Positions 1 to 8,229 of a stretch of DNA of 64,000 bases are shown piece after piece. A program made the translations under genes and the position numbers. How positions within the stretch are numbered: the stretch's first letter is position 1; every line of letters starts with the position of its first letter. The DNA lies in contig NZ_OX424407.1 of the NCBI RefSeq assembly GCF_949152215.1, forward strand, positions 1,368,530 to 1,432,529, written 5' to 3'. A model generated the notes under the pieces. It did not search any database and was not told where the DNA came from. It saw nothing but the letters and a program-made list of their open reading frames with translations. The DNA comes from Lancefieldella sp. Marseille-Q7238. GTDB lineage: Bacteria; Actinomycetota; Coriobacteriia; Coriobacteriales; Atopobiaceae.

Positions 1-1
1 A

Positions 2-400
2 ACAGGAGTAGAGACAAAGACGGAACTCGGCCTTGGTAGAACTGTTGCACGGCTTCTTGGTGAATCCGGTAAGCGTCAGGTTGATCTTTGTGATTTTTCC
101 CACTGGTCACGAGCATATGTCTCATATATCTGCACTGAGCGCCGTAAATGGCCATCCTTTGACAAGGCAAAGATTATCGCTGATTTCTTTGGTTTGACTA
201 TGGATCAGCTTTGGGCTGAGCATCTGCTTGATCTGCAAGAATCGGGTATTGAGTTGAGCGATGACGACAGAGCGGCATTGGAGCGGCATCGCGTCCCTTT
301 TCGGTTTGTTGAAAAAGAGCCGTCTTTGCAGGAGTCTTTAGTGCCTGTAGCTGCTGAGACTGTCTCTTTGAAGCAGGTTTCCGGCGAAACGACGTGCTAA
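2..400 (+). CDS. XRE-family helix-turn-helix regulator, 5' end outside window
   Basis: The reading frame is open from the first bases of the window to TAA at 398-400, so the N-terminus lies outside. The visible 132 residues begin TGVETKTELGLGRTVARLL and contain a Cro/CI-like helix-turn-helix pattern: a first helix around TVARLLGESG, a recognition region around FSHWSRAYVSYICTERRKW, then FDKAKIIADFFGLTMDQLW, which closes such domains. The C-terminal ~55 residues are charged and without recognisable fold. A DNA-binding regulator is inferred; its target is unknown. Internal ATG 194 is not a credible start because the domain extends upstream of it. Confidence 0.7.
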   Translation, partial: TGVETKTELGLGRTVARLLGESGKRQVDLCDFSHWSRAYVSYICTERRKWPSFDKAKIIADFFGLTMDQLWAEHLLDLQESGIELSDDDRAALERHRVPFRFVEKEPSLQESLVPVAAETVSLKQVSGETTC

Positions 401-498
401 GGCAACAGGATTGAACAGGACATACTCTAGGAGTATAGTGGCATGTCTGAATGACGGCGAAAGATAGCTGCCGTGTCTACTGTGAAAGAGGAGAGTCA

Positions 499-750
499 AT
501 GCCGGGGCTTCACTGTGCCGATTGTGAATTTAGCAGCTTCAAGTTGAATAAAGAAGTGGGATTGTATCAGGCGTCCTGCGCGCGTGGGTATACGCTTGCC
601 GATCCGCGTAACCATCATGAGATTACGCAGCATTTTGCAGATACGATTGATAAGTTTGTTCCCATTATCGATCCTTTTGGAAACGAGTACCTCCGTAAAA
701 CAAACGTGTGCGATGAATTTACGCGCAGAATACAGAAGGCGGACCGGTAG
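499..750 (+). CDS. Small Cys-containing hypothetical protein
   Basis: An 83-residue protein starting MPGLHCADCEFSSFKL. I chose ATG 499 because AGAGGAGAG sits five bases upstream; the longer frame from 451 has no ribosome-binding site. Cysteines at residues 6 and 9 form a CxxC pair, with two further cysteines downstream, so metal binding is possible. No signal peptide or membrane segment is seen. I do not recognise the family. It lies between the XRE fragment and a TetR gene in the same direction, with spacers of ~98 and ~200 bases, so it may be its own unit. Confidence 0.55.
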   Translation: MPGLHCADCEFSSFKLNKEVGLYQASCARGYTLADPRNHHEITQHFADTIDKFVPIIDPFGNEYLRKTNVCDEFTRRIQKADR

Positions 751-949
751 ACTGAGCTGTGTCTTGCTTGAATACTTTTGTTGACAGAGTATGCTCGCAA
801 TTCCATAAAAACAGAAAATAAAAACATTAGTTATCGTTATGTTTTAATTCGTGAAAATACGTGAAATAGTTCATTTCTTGTTATAAAACCTTCAGAAGTT
901 AGGTACTATTTCTCTAGGGGGATTTTACGACTTTTGGAGGAGACGACAA

Positions 950-1573
950 ATGTCGAGGCGACCACAGGTAGATAGCCGCGATACGCGGCGGAGGCTCATT
1001 GCCTCTGCGGAGGAAGAATTTGCCCAGCAGGGATATGAAAAAGCTTCTCTTAGAAGAATTTGCTTACGTGTCGGAGTAACCACTGGTGCGCTTTACTTCT
1101 TCTTTAACAATAAGGAAGATTTGTTCAAACACGTTCTTCAGCCGGTAACCAGACAGGCTATTAAAATCCTGGATGAGTATCGTGAGCGCATCGAAGAAGA
1201 AGGTGTGCGAAATGAACTTGGTTCGCCGATGGGAGACGCAGAGACTCTTAGTGAGTTTTTTGACCTTATGTACGCCCATCGGCATGTGGTGACAATTATC
1301 CTCAACAACGAGGAAAATCCTTCCGTTATTGCGTTTTTGGAGGCGTTCAAAAACGTTATTTCAGCGACCATCCGTTTGATTTTGTACCCCGATTCAACGC
1401 TTGTTGAGCCCTATGACGAATTTATCATTGACTGGCTTGCCCAGACAGAAATGACCACCATTACCGACATCTTGCGCAATGACAAGACCAGAAAAGAGGC
1501 CGAGAAGCACGTTGCCTCTGCGCTTGTTTTTACGCAAGGAGGGTTGAAAGCTCTGGCGAACGAGCAATTTTAA
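950..1573 (+). CDS. TetR/AcrR-family transcriptional regulator
   Basis: A 207-residue protein with a typical TetR N-terminal DNA-binding domain. Residues ~12-60 show RRRLIASAEEEFAQQGYEKA, then RRICLRVGVTTGALYFFF and NNKEDLFKHV, which is the helix-turn-helix and Y/F-x-F-x-x-K-E-x-L signature. The remaining ~140 residues are the variable ligand-binding domain. GGAGGAG precedes the ATG. The upstream spacer is AT-rich and contains GAAAT-5-ATTTC half-sites that could be an autoregulatory operator (weak). Three tandem lipoprotein genes follow directly and are the obvious candidate targets, but this is inferred from position only. Confidence 0.88.
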   Translation: MSRRPQVDSRDTRRRLIASAEEEFAQQGYEKASLRRICLRVGVTTGALYFFFNNKEDLFKHVLQPVTRQAIKILDEYRERIEEEGVRNELGSPMGDAETLSEFFDLMYAHRHVVTIILNNEENPSVIAFLEAFKNVISATIRLILYPDSTLVEPYDEFIIDWLAQTEMTTITDILRNDKTRKEAEKHVASALVFTQGGLKALANEQF

Positions 1574-1626
1574 AACTATTTCTACAGATTTTGTGTTATT
1601 TGATATCATATGAGCAGTTGTTCGGG

Positions 1627-1638
1627 AAAAGCGCTTTT
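1627..1638. promoter_or_regulatory. 12-bp palindrome upstream of the first lipoprotein
   Basis: A perfect palindrome AAAAGCGCTTTT lies between the TetR stop and the lipoprotein start at 1666. It could be an operator for the adjacent TetR protein, or a catabolite-response-like site since its core resembles AAAGCGCTTT. No experimental or comparative support can be seen here. Confidence 0.3.
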
Positions 1639-1665
1639 ACAAAGCGCGGTTATGAAGGGATTTGT

Positions 1666-2145
1666 ATGAAGACAAAGAAAGTCGGACTGCTCGTATTGAC
1701 TGCGGTATTAGCGCTTGTCCTTGCGGGGTGCAGCGGCCTTGTTGGCGGTGGCGCAGATAAGGGTAAGGCGCTTGTGGGCACCTATGAGCTTGAAAGCATG
1801 GAGCTTAAAAACGGTTCGCAAACCCAGTCTATTAGCAAAGAACAGTATAAGCAGTTGTCTGAACAGGGCAATATTCACATAACGTTAGAGCTTTCAGAAG
1901 ACGGTTCAGCTGTTTTGACGGGGATTACCGCAACGGGTGATACTCAAAAAGCCGATTTGAAATGGAAATCGGATGACGGCAAGACCATCACATTTACAAG
2001 CGATTCTGAAAGCGGGAAAGTCTCCGCTACGGTAGGGGACAATGGTGAAATTACTCTAGAGGAGTCTCAAGATGACACCTCGGTCAAGATGGTTTTTTCC
2101 AAGATAAGCGATAAGCCGGGCTATTATTCGGATTCGTCCAAATAA
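1666..2145 (+). CDS. Small secreted lipoprotein (first of three related)
   Basis: A 159-residue lipoprotein. Start ATG 1666 has GAAGGGA upstream and gives a clean type II signal peptide: MKTKK, a hydrophobic stretch, then lipobox LAGC with the modified Cys at residue 22; the longer frame from 1591 adds 25 residues without a signal character. After the signal comes a short Gly linker and a ~120-residue domain starting VGTYELESMELKNG, resembling small lipocalin-like or beta-rich extracellular domains. The next two genes encode related lipoproteins (VGTYELD..., VGTWQAT...), so this is a local paralogous family on the outer face of the membrane. Function unknown. A strong terminator follows at 2168. 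Confidence 0.8.
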   Translation: MKTKKVGLLVLTAVLALVLAGCSGLVGGGADKGKALVGTYELESMELKNGSQTQSISKEQYKQLSEQGNIHITLELSEDGSAVLTGITATGDTQKADLKWKSDDGKTITFTSDSESGKVSATVGDNGEITLEESQDDTSVKMVFSKISDKPGYYSDSSK

Positions 2146-2167
2146 GCGCTGTTTCATTGCTACAATA

Positions 2168-2203
2168 ATGGGGCGAGAAGTATTTCTCGCCCCATTTTTT
2201 ATT
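2168..2203 (+). terminator. Rho-independent terminator containing the GGCGAGAAG motif
   Basis: Arms ATGGGGCGAGAA (2168-2179) and TTCTCGCCCCAT (2184-2195) pair perfectly over 12 bp around a four-base loop, followed by a T-rich run. The stem carries one exact GGCGAGAAG (2172-2180) and one near copy in inverted orientation. It terminates the first lipoprotein gene. Confidence 0.9.
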
Positions 2204-2248
2204 TTTTTATGTATCTATCCGATGAACGGCTACCTTTGGAGGAGAAAA

Positions 2249-2806
2249 ATGAAACTCAACAAACTGGTAACAGCTCTGATTGGTGTCACTCTTGCGTTTT
2301 CACTGTCTGCATGCAGCTGGCTCGCTCCTCAGATTACCGATGATTCCAAGTCCGGTTCTCAGGAAACCAAGACGACGGAGACAAAAAAAGAAGAAAAATC
2401 TGCTGATTACACCGCTAGCCTGGTCGGGACCTATGAGCTTGATCATGAAGACTTTACCGAGAATGGAGAGACTCAGACACTTACCAAGGAAGAGTATCAA
2501 GATTTCATAGGTGATAGTGGGCTGCACTTTACGCTCGAGTTCTCAGGTGATGGAAACGGCAAGATGACTACTCCCGATCCTGATAGCAATACAAGCGAGT
2601 CAGCCTATTTCAAGTGGAAGACTACTGACGGAAAGTCTCTTGTTATGTATGGCTCTTCCGATGACGACAAGATTGAAGCGACAGTCGGCGAGAACGGTGA
2701 GATTACCCTTGAAATTGAAGACGATGATGATGGCAGTACGATGACCATGGTGTTTACTAAGGTAAGCGATAAGACCGGATACTATGATGACAGCTCCAAC
2801 AAATAA
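2249..2806 (+). CDS. Small secreted lipoprotein (second of three related)
   Basis: A 185-residue lipoprotein. ATG 2249 is preceded by TTTGGAGGAG; the longer open frame begins inside the upstream terminator hairpin and is rejected. Signal peptide MKLNKLVTALIGVT..., lipobox LSAC with Cys at residue 22, then an acidic and lysine-rich linker (~residues 30-60) and a domain starting VGTYELDHEDFTENG that aligns by eye with the preceding lipoprotein, including the ...ATVGENGEITLE segment near the end. Extracellular, membrane-anchored, unknown ligand. Its last 23 bases overlap the start of the third family member, so the two are likely translationally coupled. Confidence 0.8.
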   Translation: MKLNKLVTALIGVTLAFSLSACSWLAPQITDDSKSGSQETKTTETKKEEKSADYTASLVGTYELDHEDFTENGETQTLTKEEYQDFIGDSGLHFTLEFSGDGNGKMTTPDPDSNTSESAYFKWKTTDGKSLVMYGSSDDDKIEATVGENGEITLEIEDDDDGSTMTMVFTKVSDKTGYYDDSSNK

Positions 2807-3437
2807 CTTCCGCTTGTCAGAGTCCTCTTATAGAGGCGCCAGAAAAGGTCTTACCACGCGTGTTGGTCTCCTTGTTGTTTGCATGCTTATCGGAGCAGCG
2901 CTGGCCTTGTCGGCCTGCTCCGGCGGCGTGCAAAAACCTCAAGATGGCGCTGGGCGGACTCAGCAGGAAGAAACAGGAAAAGATCAGAAGACGCCTGATA
3001 CGCAAAAAGAGCCGGATGCCCAAAAGGAAGACGATTCTCGAAAGGAGCAGTCTTTTGACAAACAAATCGTAGGTACCTGGCAGGCGACCTATCTTGATTG
3101 GAAAGATCCCGACCGTGCGGATATGGATGAAAAAGCGCTGGAGGATCGCCAGAAGGAATCTCAGATGGGATTCTATATCACGTTTAAGTCGGATGGTACG
3201 GGAACCTTTTACGCCGAGGATTTGATGTATGAGGTCAACTGGACCGTGCAGGGCAACTCCATTGTATTTCCGTTGCAGACTGAAGAACGGAAAGAGACTG
3301 TTACCGTTATAAGAAATGCGTCTTCAGGTGAAATTACCATTGATTTTCCCGCCTATACCCTGACAATGAAGCAACTCTCAGCAAAGCCCGATGATTTTGC
3401 TTCCGTTGTGTATGCGCCGCCAGCGTTTAAGCAGTAA
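2784..3437 (+). CDS. Lipoprotein (third of three related)
   Basis: A 217-residue protein overlapping the end of the previous gene. The N-terminus is longer than in its relatives: a positively charged segment to residue ~26, a hydrophobic stretch GLLVVCMLIGAALAL, and lipobox LSAC with Cys at residue 45. A highly charged E/K/D/Q linker (~residues 50-90) is followed by a domain opening VGTWQATYLDWKDPD, more divergent than the first two copies. The start is uncertain because no good Shine-Dalgarno is visible; ATG 2784 or 2787 would work by coupling. manA begins nine bases after its stop, so the run may be co-transcribed. Function unknown. Confidence 0.72.
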   Translation: MMTAPTNNFRLSESSYRGARKGLTTRVGLLVVCMLIGAALALSACSGGVQKPQDGAGRTQQEETGKDQKTPDTQKEPDAQKEDDSRKEQSFDKQIVGTWQATYLDWKDPDRADMDEKALEDRQKESQMGFYITFKSDGTGTFYAEDLMYEVNWTVQGNSIVFPLQTEERKETVTVIRNASSGEITIDFPAYTLTMKQLSAKPDDFASVVYAPPAFKQ

Positions 3438-3446
3438 GGAAGAGCC

Positions 3447-4433
3447 ATGAGCACTACTACGACACATGATTGTTCGCATGACATCATTGTGCTGACTCCC
3501 ATTTTTCACGAGAAAATCTGGGGAGGTCGTCGCCTTGCGGATGATTTTGGCTATGACATTCCTGACGGCGACATAGGTGAGTGCTGGGCTATCAGTGCGC
3601 ATCCCAACGGTGACTGTACTGTTGCTTCAGGTGTCTTTGCGGGCAAAACGCTCAGCGAGCTCTGGGATGAGCATCGTGAGCTCTTTAGTGCCGCTCAAGG
3701 CGACCGTTTCCCTCTTCTCATTAAGATTTTAGACGCGCGCGAAGATCTGTCCGTGCAAGTTCACCCTGACGATGCGTATGCCGCTGAACATGAAAATGGA
3801 TCGCTTGGCAAGCGGGAATGCTGGTATGTGCTTGACGCGGAACCTAATACCACCATCATCATCGGTCAGCGCGCTCATAATCGCAAAGAGCTGGCGTGCA
3901 TGATTGACGAGGGCCGGTGGAACGATATGCTCAACTTCATCCCCGTGCACAAAGGTGATTTCTTCCGCATTGATCCTGGTACCGTTCATGCCATCAAAGG
4001 TGGCACGCTTATTCTGGAGACACAGCAGAGTTCTGACGTTACCTATCGTGTGTACGACTATGACCGCCTTGGAGTTGACGGGAAGCCCCGTGAGCTGCAT
4101 ATTCAACAGAGCCTTGATGTGGTTGACTATGATCTGGTACCGCCCGTTTCCGGTAAGGTGGCCGCTCCGGAGATTGATGGTATTACCAATCTGATGACCT
4201 GCGACAACTTTGTCGTTGACCGTGTGGTGGTTTCTGGTGAGAGGATGTTGAAGCAGCCTCATCCCTTCTTGTGCGTCAGCGTGATTGAGGGCGACGGCAC
4301 CGTTGCAACGTCCGCTGCGGGAAAACCCCATACGCTTACGCGGGGAAGCCACTTCATCGTGCCTGCCGGTTCGGGAGATTTGACTCTAACTGGCACGATG
4401 ACGCTTATTACCTCGTATGTGCCTGAAGGGTAA
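3447..4433 (+). CDS. manA: Mannose-6-phosphate isomerase, class I
   Basis: A 328-residue protein of the short type I phosphomannose isomerase family, which interconverts mannose-6-P and fructose-6-P in the cytoplasm using one zinc ion. Visible landmarks are PIFHEKIWGGRRL at the N-terminus, LIKILDAREDLSVQVHPDD (zinc and substrate region), GTVHAIKGGTLILETQQ, and VTYRVYDYDR. Length fits the bacterial short form. AGGAAGAGCC precedes ATG. It follows the lipoproteins closely and ends before a bidirectional hairpin at 4493. It feeds mannose derivatives into glycolysis or supplies mannose-6-P for surface glycans. Confidence 0.93.
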   Translation: MSTTTTHDCSHDIIVLTPIFHEKIWGGRRLADDFGYDIPDGDIGECWAISAHPNGDCTVASGVFAGKTLSELWDEHRELFSAAQGDRFPLLIKILDAREDLSVQVHPDDAYAAEHENGSLGKRECWYVLDAEPNTTIIIGQRAHNRKELACMIDEGRWNDMLNFIPVHKGDFFRIDPGTVHAIKGGTLILETQQSSDVTYRVYDYDRLGVDGKPRELHIQQSLDVVDYDLVPPVSGKVAAPEIDGITNLMTCDNFVVDRVVVSGERMLKQPHPFLCVSVIEGDGTVATSAAGKPHTLTRGSHFIVPAGSGDLTLTGTMTLITSYVPEG

Positions 4434-4492
4434 CGCGCGCAGCTCAACACACGCAGGCAAGCGCATATAGCGCAATTACCTTCTTCAATGAC

Positions 4493-4529
4493 ATGCCCTT
4501 CTCGCCAATTGATTTGACGAGAAGGGCAT
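4493..4529. terminator. Bidirectional hairpin between convergent manA and mscL
   Basis: Arms ATGCCCTTCTCG (4493-4504) and CGAGAAGGGCAT (4518-4529) pair perfectly over 12 bp with a 13-base loop. An exact CTTCTCGCC lies at 4498-4506. No strong T-run follows on the + strand, so termination is inferred from the convergent position and stem. Confidence 0.6.
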
Positions 4530-4589
4530 AGTGTTGAACTGCCAAACACGCTCATCGTGCAGGTGGTTGTGCGTTGTTGCAGGCAGCCT

Positions 4590-5018
4590 TTATGCTACAT
4601 GAGCTCCTCCAGGGATCTCTCCGGCGCAGTGCGGGCAGCGGGTGGCGCCATCTTTAACCTCTTCAAGACAGTGAGGGCAGACGGGAGTGGCAACTGCTTC
4701 GGTTTCTTTATTGCGGTTCATAAATTTGTTGACAGCCTTGACGAGGAGGAAAACGATCAAAGCGATAATCAAAAAGTTGATAATTGCGGAAATAAACGCT
4801 CCAAAGTCAATGCCGTTTTCCGTACCCGGAACGGGGATAGAGAGACCCGATACCTCAGTGCCTCCGCCGCTTATCAGCTTGATAAACGGGTTGATGATGT
4901 CGTTGACAAGGGAAGTAACAATTGCTGTGAAAGCGCCGCCAATGATGATGCCGATGGCCATATCCATGACATTACCGCGTGCAATGAACTCCTTGAATTC
5001 GGTCATAAACTTTTTCAT
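4590..5018 (-). CDS. mscL: Large-conductance mechanosensitive channel with C-terminal zinc ribbon
   Basis: A 142-residue MscL protein. Start at 5018 follows AAGGAG with good spacing and gives the canonical MscL N-terminus MKKFMTEFKEFIARGNVMD, then TM1 (AIGIIIGGAFTAIVTSLV, NDIINP motif), a periplasmic loop and TM2 (FGAFISAIINFLIIALIVFLL). The channel opens under membrane tension to release solutes on hypo-osmotic shock. Unusually, the C-terminal ~30 residues hold a CPHC-x10-CPHC zinc-ribbon pair in place of the usual charged helix. The gene stands alone, convergent with manA. Confidence 0.93.
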   Translation of the reverse strand: MKKFMTEFKEFIARGNVMDMAIGIIIGGAFTAIVTSLVNDIINPFIKLISGGGTEVSGLSIPVPGTENGIDFGAFISAIINFLIIALIVFLLVKAVNKFMNRNKETEAVATPVCPHCLEEVKDGATRCPHCAGEIPGGAHVA

Positions 5019-5120
5019 ACAGACTCCTTTACTACATTGAGCCGAATTGCCGCATTGGGTAAAACATTTCATGCCGGCCGAAAGACCAGCATGAAAATCA
5101 TATCGGACAACGTTGAAAGC

Positions 5121-6674
5121 CTACGATGACAATCCATAAATTCGCGAGAACTTTGTAACTAAATAGTCGGTAAAGTAGGCCACATCGAAGGGCTCGCCGG
5201 TAGCTGACAGGATAAGCTCGTCGGAGTCCTTGGCCCGTCCCCACGTCCAGATCTTCTCGCCAAGCCACGTGCGAATCGGCGTAAGATCGCCGGAAGCGCA
5301 TACGGCGGCAAAGTCCATGCCGTCCTCAGTCATGGCATGCTTGAACTGCGCTCCGAACGCGCTGCCCAAAGCATAGGTGGGGAAGTAACCGAACTCTCCC
5401 CAGCTCCAATGGACGTCTTGAAGCGCTCCGTGCGTATTGTCGGGAACGGTGACGCCCAGATACGTTTGGTACTTTTCCGCCCACAACGCCGGGACATCGG
5501 CGGCTTTTACCTCGCCGGACATGAGAGCCTGCTCAATCTCATAGCGCACCAGGATGTGCAGAGGATAGGTAAGCTCGTCGGCTTCGGTGCGGATGAGATC
5601 TGGCTGTACCTTATTGGCTGCGGAGAAGAGCTGGAAGGCGGTCACGCGGCCAAGCTGGCCTGGGAAGTGCTTGCGCATGAGGTCTATGAGCGGCTCGGCG
5701 AATTCTTCAGAATGCCCCACGTAGTTTTCAAAGAAGCGCGATTGCGACTCATGCATGCCCATTGAGGTGCCGCCTTTAAGGGACGTAAAGCGATAGTCCC
5801 AATTGACGCCCTGTTCATAGAGGGCATGACCGTTTTCATGCAGCATGGAATAGACGTTGGAAAGGACGTCGTCTTCGTAGGCATGTGAAGCTACCATGAC
5901 AAAACCGATGCCGGGACCTGCGGTATAGGGATGTTCGGTCGCGCCGAGCCAAAAAGCCTTTTCATCAATGCCCTGCAGCGTAACGATGTCACGTGCGAGG
6001 TTCCATTGGCGGGTGGCGTCAAAGGTTCCCTCAAGCGGTTTTTTGCTGGGCTGATGCTTGGACGCCATGCAATCGGCCACTAAAGGCACTACCACATCTT
6101 TGATTTTCGCAAAAAACGGATCGTAAAACGCCCGGTTTGTTCCGAACTCAAAATCGTTCAGCAGTACATCGTAGGGAGCTTTTTCGGCATTGCGATACTG
6201 CGCGATTTTGATCTGACTTTCTACCAAGCGATCAAGGTACGGAGCGAACAAATCCCAGTCATTGGTCGCCTTCGCCTTTTCCCATACATCGTTGGCTTCG
6301 GTTGTAAGGCGCACAAAATCGCTCTTCACTTCAGGCGGTACATCCACCAACTGCGCGCGGTCACGGCGCAGAATTTTTACCTGCGCTCGCTGTGTTTCGT
6401 CAAGCAAAGCGCGATTTTCATGAAGTCGGTCAAGCAGCGTTCCTACCTGAGGGTCTGCTAAAAGCGCTTGTATTTGTTCACCCAGAATTGCCAAGGCTTC
6501 TCCGCGCTCTTCTGTTGCCTTCTCAGGATCGAGGCACGGACCAAACGACGTTAATTCACTGGTGCTGTACCGAAGCGCGAAGAGTTTCTTTTCAAGTCTA
6601 TCCAGCTCAGCGATATCTTCTCGCGGGTTGGAAAGTGCCGCGTTCAACGGGGTGGTGCCGTTTTCGTCAGCCAT
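5121..6674 (-). CDS. M32-family (thermostable-type) metallocarboxypeptidase
   Basis: A 517-residue cytosolic zinc carboxypeptidase of family M32, which removes C-terminal amino acids. The HEXXH zinc motif is HENGH at residues 279-283 (within SMLHENGHALYEQG), followed by the family signature GMHESQSRFFEN that supplies the third ligand. HPYTAGPG, RYEIEQALMSGE and YFPTYALGS are further family landmarks. Length fits the ~500-residue norm. GAGGAGG precedes ATG 6674. It is monocistronic on the minus strand. CTTCTCGCC occurs inside the gene at 5253. Confidence 0.92.
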   Translation of the reverse strand: MADENGTTPLNAALSNPREDIAELDRLEKKLFALRYSTSELTSFGPCLDPEKATEERGEALAILGEQIQALLADPQVGTLLDRLHENRALLDETQRAQVKILRRDRAQLVDVPPEVKSDFVRLTTEANDVWEKAKATNDWDLFAPYLDRLVESQIKIAQYRNAEKAPYDVLLNDFEFGTNRAFYDPFFAKIKDVVVPLVADCMASKHQPSKKPLEGTFDATRQWNLARDIVTLQGIDEKAFWLGATEHPYTAGPGIGFVMVASHAYEDDVLSNVYSMLHENGHALYEQGVNWDYRFTSLKGGTSMGMHESQSRFFENYVGHSEEFAEPLIDLMRKHFPGQLGRVTAFQLFSAANKVQPDLIRTEADELTYPLHILVRYEIEQALMSGEVKAADVPALWAEKYQTYLGVTVPDNTHGALQDVHWSWGEFGYFPTYALGSAFGAQFKHAMTEDGMDFAAVCASGDLTPIRTWLGEKIWTWGRAKDSDELILSATGEPFDVAYFTDYLVTKFSRIYGLSS

Positions 6675-6895
6675 ATATCCTCCTCAACATGCGTTGACAT
6701 ACCTTTTACATATAATCAAGCATTTTACGCGACCGGAGCGCTCTTTTGAGCGATACTTAACGAGATGGATAAATGCGCGGCGGCTCGATCGTACTTCTCG
6801 CCTTGTGCACAACGTCTTGCGTAAAAGGTGACTGGCAAGAATGACTGGCGAGAAGGGCTGCGTTGTTGGCGTGCGTTTTATAAGGGGAGTCTTTC

Positions 6896-8227
6896 ATGAA
6901 CGATAGCAGGATCTCGTTTGACGCGTGGGACGGACTCTATGCCGACCGTATCCTACATATGCGCAGAAGTGCCGTGCGCGATTTGTTTGCCGCTATTTCT
7001 CGCCCGGATGTTATCGGACTTTCGGGCGGCATGCCGGATATTTCATCGTTGCCGCTTGACGAAGTCGCCGAATGCGCTAAGCGCTGCGTTACCGTTGAGG
7101 GTCTGCGAGCGCTGCAATACGGCAGCTCAGACGGGCGTGTGGAATGCAGGCAGGCCGTCTGCAAGATCCTTGCGGTTCAAGGCGTTGAAGCTAAGCCTGA
7201 AGATATGGTTCTGACATCCGGCTCTCAGCAGGCGCTGGATTTTCTTGGCCGCGTCTTTCTCAACCCGGGTGACGACGTCATCTGCGAAGGTCCCAGCTAC
7301 CTCGGAGCGCTTCAGGCATTTTCGGCATATCAGCCCCGCGTACATTGTATAGAGATGGACGCGGAGGGCATGCGAATGGATATGCTTGAGGCCAAGCTCG
7401 AAGAGCTGAGCGCCGTCGGCAGAAAGCCCAAGTTCATCTATGTTATTCCCAACTTCAACAATCCCACAGGAACCACCATGTCCATGGAGCGTCGCCACCG
7501 CCTGCTTGAGCTGGCGCACCGTTTTGTCATTCCGGTAGTTGAAGATGATCCTTACGGACTGATACGCTATGAGGGTCAGGATCTGACCCGCCTCAAGGCG
7601 CTTGACGAGAGTGTTATCTATCTGGGAACCACCTCAAAGATATTTGCTCCGGGTCTGCGTCTTGCATGGATTGTGGCGCCGCACCATTTTCTTGAACGGA
7701 TCAACTTGTCCAAGCAGGGAGCGGACTTGTGTACAAGTCCCTTTAACATGGTATTGGCGGAGCACTATTTCAATGAGGTGGACTGGCAGGCGGCGCTTGA
7801 AGTTTCTAAGAGGCGCTATCGTGAGCGTAAGAACGCTATGCTTGCGGCTCTTGAAGAGTGCTTCCCAGAGGATGTGCAGTGGACGCATCCCGAAGGGGGA
7901 CTGTTCCTCTGGGTTACCTTTCCGCCTTACTTTGATACGAACCAGCTGCTTCCGGCGGCGCTCGAAAAGGGCGTGGCATATGTACCTGGAACAAATTGTT
8001 ATCCCGACGGTTGCGGAGCCTCAAGCATGCGCCTGTGCTATTCCTTTGAGACGCCCGACCATATTCATGAGGCAATCTGCCGTCTGTCGTCCTGCGTTCA
8101 GGATCGCATGGAACTGTACCGCGCGTTTCGTGCGGCGGGCGCCTTGCCTGAGACCGTTTCAACGTATTCGACCGAGTATTCAACTGAGCATTCGGCCAAG
8201 TATTCGACCAATCAAAACAGGAGGTAG
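6896..8227 (+). CDS. PLP-dependent aminotransferase, class I/II (LysN/2-aminoadipate type)
   Basis: A 443-residue fold-type I aminotransferase. Landmarks: GLSGGMPDISSLP, LQYGSSDG, TSGSQQALDFLGRVFLNPGD, YVIPNFNNPTG, EDDPYGLIRYEG and the pyridoxal-lysine segment TTSKIFAPGLRLAW. This subfamily includes 2-aminoadipate and aromatic/branched-chain transaminases without the GntR domain of MocR proteins. AAGGGGAG precedes ATG 6896. The C-terminus carries a repetitive tail (TYSTEYSTEHSAKYST) from a 12-bp tandem repeat at ~8160-8213, probably a non-functional extension. The next gene begins two bases later, so they are one operon. Confidence 0.88.
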   Translation: MNDSRISFDAWDGLYADRILHMRRSAVRDLFAAISRPDVIGLSGGMPDISSLPLDEVAECAKRCVTVEGLRALQYGSSDGRVECRQAVCKILAVQGVEAKPEDMVLTSGSQQALDFLGRVFLNPGDDVICEGPSYLGALQAFSAYQPRVHCIEMDAEGMRMDMLEAKLEELSAVGRKPKFIYVIPNFNNPTGTTMSMERRHRLLELAHRFVIPVVEDDPYGLIRYEGQDLTRLKALDESVIYLGTTSKIFAPGLRLAWIVAPHHFLERINLSKQGADLCTSPFNMVLAEHYFNEVDWQAALEVSKRRYRERKNAMLAALEECFPEDVQWTHPEGGLFLWVTFPPYFDTNQLLPAALEKGVAYVPGTNCYPDGCGASSMRLCYSFETPDHIHEAICRLSSCVQDRMELYRAFRAAGALPETVSTYSTEYSTEHSAKYSTNQNRR

Positions 8228-8229
8228 TT

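Noticed and set aside
2168-2248. Extended start of the second lipoprotein at 2168
   Set aside because: This ATG lies inside the terminator stem and upstream residues destroy the signal peptide; ATG 2249 has a strong Shine-Dalgarno.
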